NCBI GenBank assembly: GCA_958299035.1
Contig: CATQJL010000305.1
Span: 35,043,733 to 35,107,732, forward strand
Direction: 5' to 3'
DNA: 64,000 nucleotides
Source: Cylicocyclus nassatus
Lineage: Eukaryota; Nematoda; Chromadorea; Rhabditida; Strongylidae
Of the stretch, positions 61,833 to 64,000 are shown piece after piece. Below the pieces are notes generated by a model. That model made no database searches. It saw only the letters and a list, made by a program, of their open reading frames with translations, and was not told the DNA's origin. The position numbers and the translations under genes were made by a program. Every line of letters starts with the position of its first letter. Position 1 is the first letter of the stretch.

Positions 61833-62492
61833 CGTGAGCCTTAACACTCCTTCATGAGCCTTGACACTCCTTCGTAGGCCTTGACACTCCTTCGTGAGCC
61901 TTGACACTCCTTCGTAGGCCTTGACACTCCTTCGTGAGCCTTGACACTCCTTCGTAGGCCTTGGCGCTCCTTCGTGAGCCTTGACACTCCTTCGTAGGCC
62001 TTGACACTCCTTCGTGAGCCTTGACACTCCTTCGTAGGCCTTGACACTCCTTCGTAGGCCTTGACACTCCTTCGTGAGCCTTTACACTCCTTCGTAGGCC
62101 TTGACACTCCTTCGTAGGCCTTGACACTCCTTCGTGAGCCTTGACACTCCTTCGTAGGCCTTGACACTCCTTCGTGAGCCTTGACACTCCTTCGTAGGCC
62201 TTGACACTCCTTCGTGAGCCTTGACACTCCTTCGTGAGCCTTGACACTCCTTCGTAGGCCTTGACACTCCTTCTTGAGCCTTGACACTCCTTCGTGAGCC
62301 TTGACACTCCTTCGTAGGTCTTGACACTCTTTCGTGAGCCTTGACACTCCTTCGTAGGCCTTGACACTCCTTCGTGAGCCTTGACACTCCTTCGTAGGCC
62401 TTGACACTCCTTCGTGAGCCTTGACACTCCTTCGTAGGTCTTAACTCTCCTTCGTAGGCCTTGACACTCTTTCGAGAGCATTGGCACTCCTT
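61833..62492. repeat. Delta module, standard spacing
   Basis: GGCGCTC 61953, TTTACAC 62073, CTTGAG 62273, AGGTCTT 62313, AGGTCTTAACTCTC 62433, CGAGAG 62473, CCCTCG 62631. It lacks the TACGTA tag of the 57-60 kb copies. Confidence 0.85.
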
Positions 62493-63252
62493 CGTGAGCC
62501 TTGACACTCCTTCGTGAGCCTTGACACTCCTTCGTGAGCCTTGACACTCCTTCGTAGGCCTTGACACTCCTTCGTGAGCCTTGACACTCCTTCGTAGGCC
62601 TTGACACTCCTTCGTGAGCCTTGACACTCCCTCGTAGGCCTTGACACTCCTTCGTGAGCCTTGACACTCCTTCGTAGGCCTTGACACTCCTTCGTGAGCC
62701 TTAACACTCCTTCATGAGCCTTGACACTCCTTCGTAGGCCTTGACACTCTTTCGTGAGCCTTGACACTCCTTCGTAGGCCTTGACACTCCTTCGTGAGCC
62801 TTGACACTCCTTCGTAGGCCTTGGCACTCCTTCGTGAGCCTTGACACTCCTTCGTGAGCCTTGACACTCCTTCGTGAGCCTTGACACTCCTTCGTGAGCC
62901 TTGACACTCCTTCGTAGGCCTTGACACTCCTTCTTGAGCCTTGACACTCCTTCGTGAGCCTTGACACTCCTTCGTAGGCCTTGACACTCCTTCGTGAGCC
63001 TTGACACTCCTTCGTAGGCCTTGACACTCCTTCGTGAGCCTTGACACTCCTTCGTAGGCCTTGACACTCCTTCGTGAGCCTTAACACTCCTTCATGAGCC
63101 TTGACACTCCTTCGTAGGCCTTGACACTCCTTCGTGAGCCTTGACACTCCTTCGTAGGCTTTGACACTCCTTCGTGAGCCTTGACACTCCTTCGTAGGCC
63201 TTGACACTCCTTCGTGAGCCTTGACACTCCTTCGTAGGCCTTGACACTCCTT

Positions 63253-63592
63253 CGTGAGCCTTAACACTCCTTCATGAGCCTTGACACTCCTTCGTAGGCC
63301 TTGACACTCCTTCGTGAGCCTTGACACTCCTTCGTAGGCTTTGACACTCCTTCGTGAGCCTTGACACTCCTTCGTAGGCCTTGGCACTCCTTCGTGAGCC
63401 TTGACACTCCTTCGTGAGCCTTGACACTCCTTCGTGAGACTTGACACTCCTTCGTAGGCCTTGACACTCCTTCGTGAGCCTTGACACTCCTTCGTAGGCC
63501 TTGACACTCCTTCGTGAGCCTTGACACTCCTTTGTGAGCCTTGACACTCCTTCGTGAGCCTTGACACTCCTTCGTAGGCCTTGACACTCCTT
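63253..63592. repeat. 340-bp linker module, GAGACTT subtype
   Basis: AGGCTTT 63333, GGCACTC 63373, GAGACTT 63433, TGTGAG 63533. It leads into a delta module that is cut by the window end. Confidence 0.8.
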
Positions 63593-64000
63593 CGTGAGCC
63601 TTAACACTCCTTCATGAGCCTTGACACTCCTTCGTAGGCCTTGACACTCCTTCGTGAGCCTTGACACTCCTTCGTAGGCCTTGACACTCCTTCTTGAGCC
63701 TTGACACTCCTTCGTAGGCCTTGGCGCTCCTTCGTGAGCCTTGACACTCCTTCGTAGGCCTTGACACTCCTTCGTGAGCCTTGACACTCCTTCGTAGGCC
63801 TTGACACTCCTTCGTAGGCCTTGACACTCCTTCGTGAGCCTTTACACTCCTTCGTAGGCCTTGACACTCCTTCGTAGGCCTTGACACTCCTTCGTGAGCC
63901 TTGACACTCCTTCGTAGGCCTTGACACTCCTTCGTGAGCCTTGACACTCCTTCGTAGGCCTTGACACTCCTTCGTGAGCCTTGACACTCCTTCGTGAGCC
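63593..64000. repeat. Delta module, 5' part, cut by the window end
   Basis: Boundary pair 63593, CTTGAG 63693, GGCGCTC 63713 (+120), TTTACAC 63833 (+240). The CTTGAG monomer just before GGCGCTC is out of its usual place. The last 8 nt (63993-64000) are an incomplete A monomer. Confidence 0.8.

Larger units (their letters stand above)
1..64000. repeat. 20-bp satellite array filling the whole window
   Basis: Every base belongs to a head-to-tail 20-bp monomer, form A CGTGAGCCTTGACACTCCTT or form B CGTAGGCCTTGACACTCCTT. Monomer starts stay in one phase from 1 to 21300 and then move back 2 nt at each of four 18-bp monomers. The total is 3,196 x 20 + 4 x 18 + an 8-nt remainder = 64,000. Composition per monomer is 11/20 G+C, and 13/20 bases on the plus strand are pyrimidines. 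Form B contains AGGCCT and form A does not. No interspersed element, inverted segment or unique flank is visible, so both array ends lie outside the window. A eukaryotic satellite is by far the best reading; the family is not recognised. Confidence 0.99.
45273..64000. repeat. Domain III: delta-module domain
   Basis: This domain is dominated by a scaffold with boundary pair (0), GGCGCTC (+120), TTTACAC (+240), CTTGAG (+440), AGGTCTT..CTCTTT (+480), AGGTCTTAACTCTC (+600) and CGAGAGCATTGGC (+640). GATTCTC and CGCGAG are missing. A p19 T>C marker (CCCTCG) recurs at +798 after several delta starts (56211, 60291, 62631). The 340-bp linker module often precedes a delta module. The domain continues past the right end of the window. 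Confidence 0.8.

Noticed and set aside
1..64000. AAGGAG on the minus strand, resembling a bacterial ribosome-binding site
   Set aside because: It is part of the monomer and occurs every 20 bp, so it carries no information about any start. The array is not bacterial in character.
1..64000. TTGACA on the plus strand, resembling a bacterial -35 box
   Set aside because: It is present in nearly every monomer, with no -10 element at the right spacing in the consensus monomers. It is a chance feature of the repeat.
1..64000. TCAAGGCTCA on the minus strand, resembling a monomeric nuclear-receptor site (TCAAGGTCA)
   Set aside because: It has an extra base relative to that site and occurs only as part of the A monomer. 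There is no evidence of binding.
1..64000. CRISPR array
   Set aside because: Repeats are directly contiguous with no unique spacers, and no cas-like gene is present.
1..64000. Telomeric repeat array
   Set aside because: The 20-bp unit does not resemble the short G-rich telomere units or the longer yeast units that I know, and the HOR structure with internal duplications is typical of satellites.
1..64000. Transposon or retroelement insertions inside the array
   Set aside because: Every interval follows the 20-bp phase, apart from the four 18-bp monomers. No foreign sequence of even one monomer length was seen.
1..64000. tRNA, rRNA or other structured RNA genes
   Set aside because: No sequence other than the monomer exists. 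The short complementary stretches (CCTT/AAGG) lie on opposite strands of direct repeats and do not form a specific fold.
1..64000. The whole array as an assembly artefact
   Set aside because: Structured, nested variant patterns and whole-monomer indels look biological. However, exact copy number and order of nearly identical modules cannot be proved from the consensus alone, so local errors remain possible, especially at 49-53 kb.

Overview
The whole 64-kb window is one head-to-tail satellite DNA array. I find no unique sequence, no supportable gene, no RNA gene and no transposon in it. The monomer is 20 bp and has two common forms: A (CGTGAGCCTTGACACTCCTT) and B (CGTAGGCCTTGACACTCCTT), which differ only by a GA/AG swap at monomer positions 4-5. 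I count 3,200 complete monomers. All are 20 bp except four of 18 bp, and an 8-nt partial monomer ends the window. Nothing is inverted. Such an array points to a eukaryotic heterochromatic block (centromeric, pericentromeric, subtelomeric, or a sex or B chromosome). I do not recognise the family and cannot name the organism. In the entries below, p1-p20 means position within the monomer, and single-base monomer variants serve as markers.

The variants are not scattered at random. They recur at fixed spacings and define higher-order repeats (HORs). The main landmark is a 'boundary pair': an A monomer with p11 G>A (creating TTAA), followed by a monomer with p2 G>A (creating CATG). I count about 79 such pairs by eye.

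Three domains can be separated. Domain I (1-18200) carries GGCACTC and GACTCTC variants and HORs of 420, 780/500, 900, 940, 1340 and 1360 bp. Domain II (18201-45272) carries derived variants (GATTCTC, GGCGCTC, TTTACAC, CACTTCTT, CGCGAG). It is built from dispersed modules that I call alpha (about 680 bp), beta (760-900 bp), gamma (about 980 bp) and a 340-bp linker module, and it holds all four 18-bp monomers. Domain III (45273-64000) is built from a 'delta' module. Its scaffold matches blocks at 10561-13220 in domain I but carries the derived GGCGCTC and TTTACAC changes. It ends with apparently recent 580-bp and 1700-bp amplifications tagged by a private TACGTA site.

The minus strand has no stop codon in either monomer, and 20 is not a multiple of 3. 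All three minus frames therefore read as long open frames encoding the same 20-residue repeat, interrupted only by marker variants. These frames are a by-product of the repeat and are not annotated as genes. The interest of the window lies in the nested history of the array: which variants arose first, which blocks were copied over tens of kb, and where homogenisation has and has not reached.
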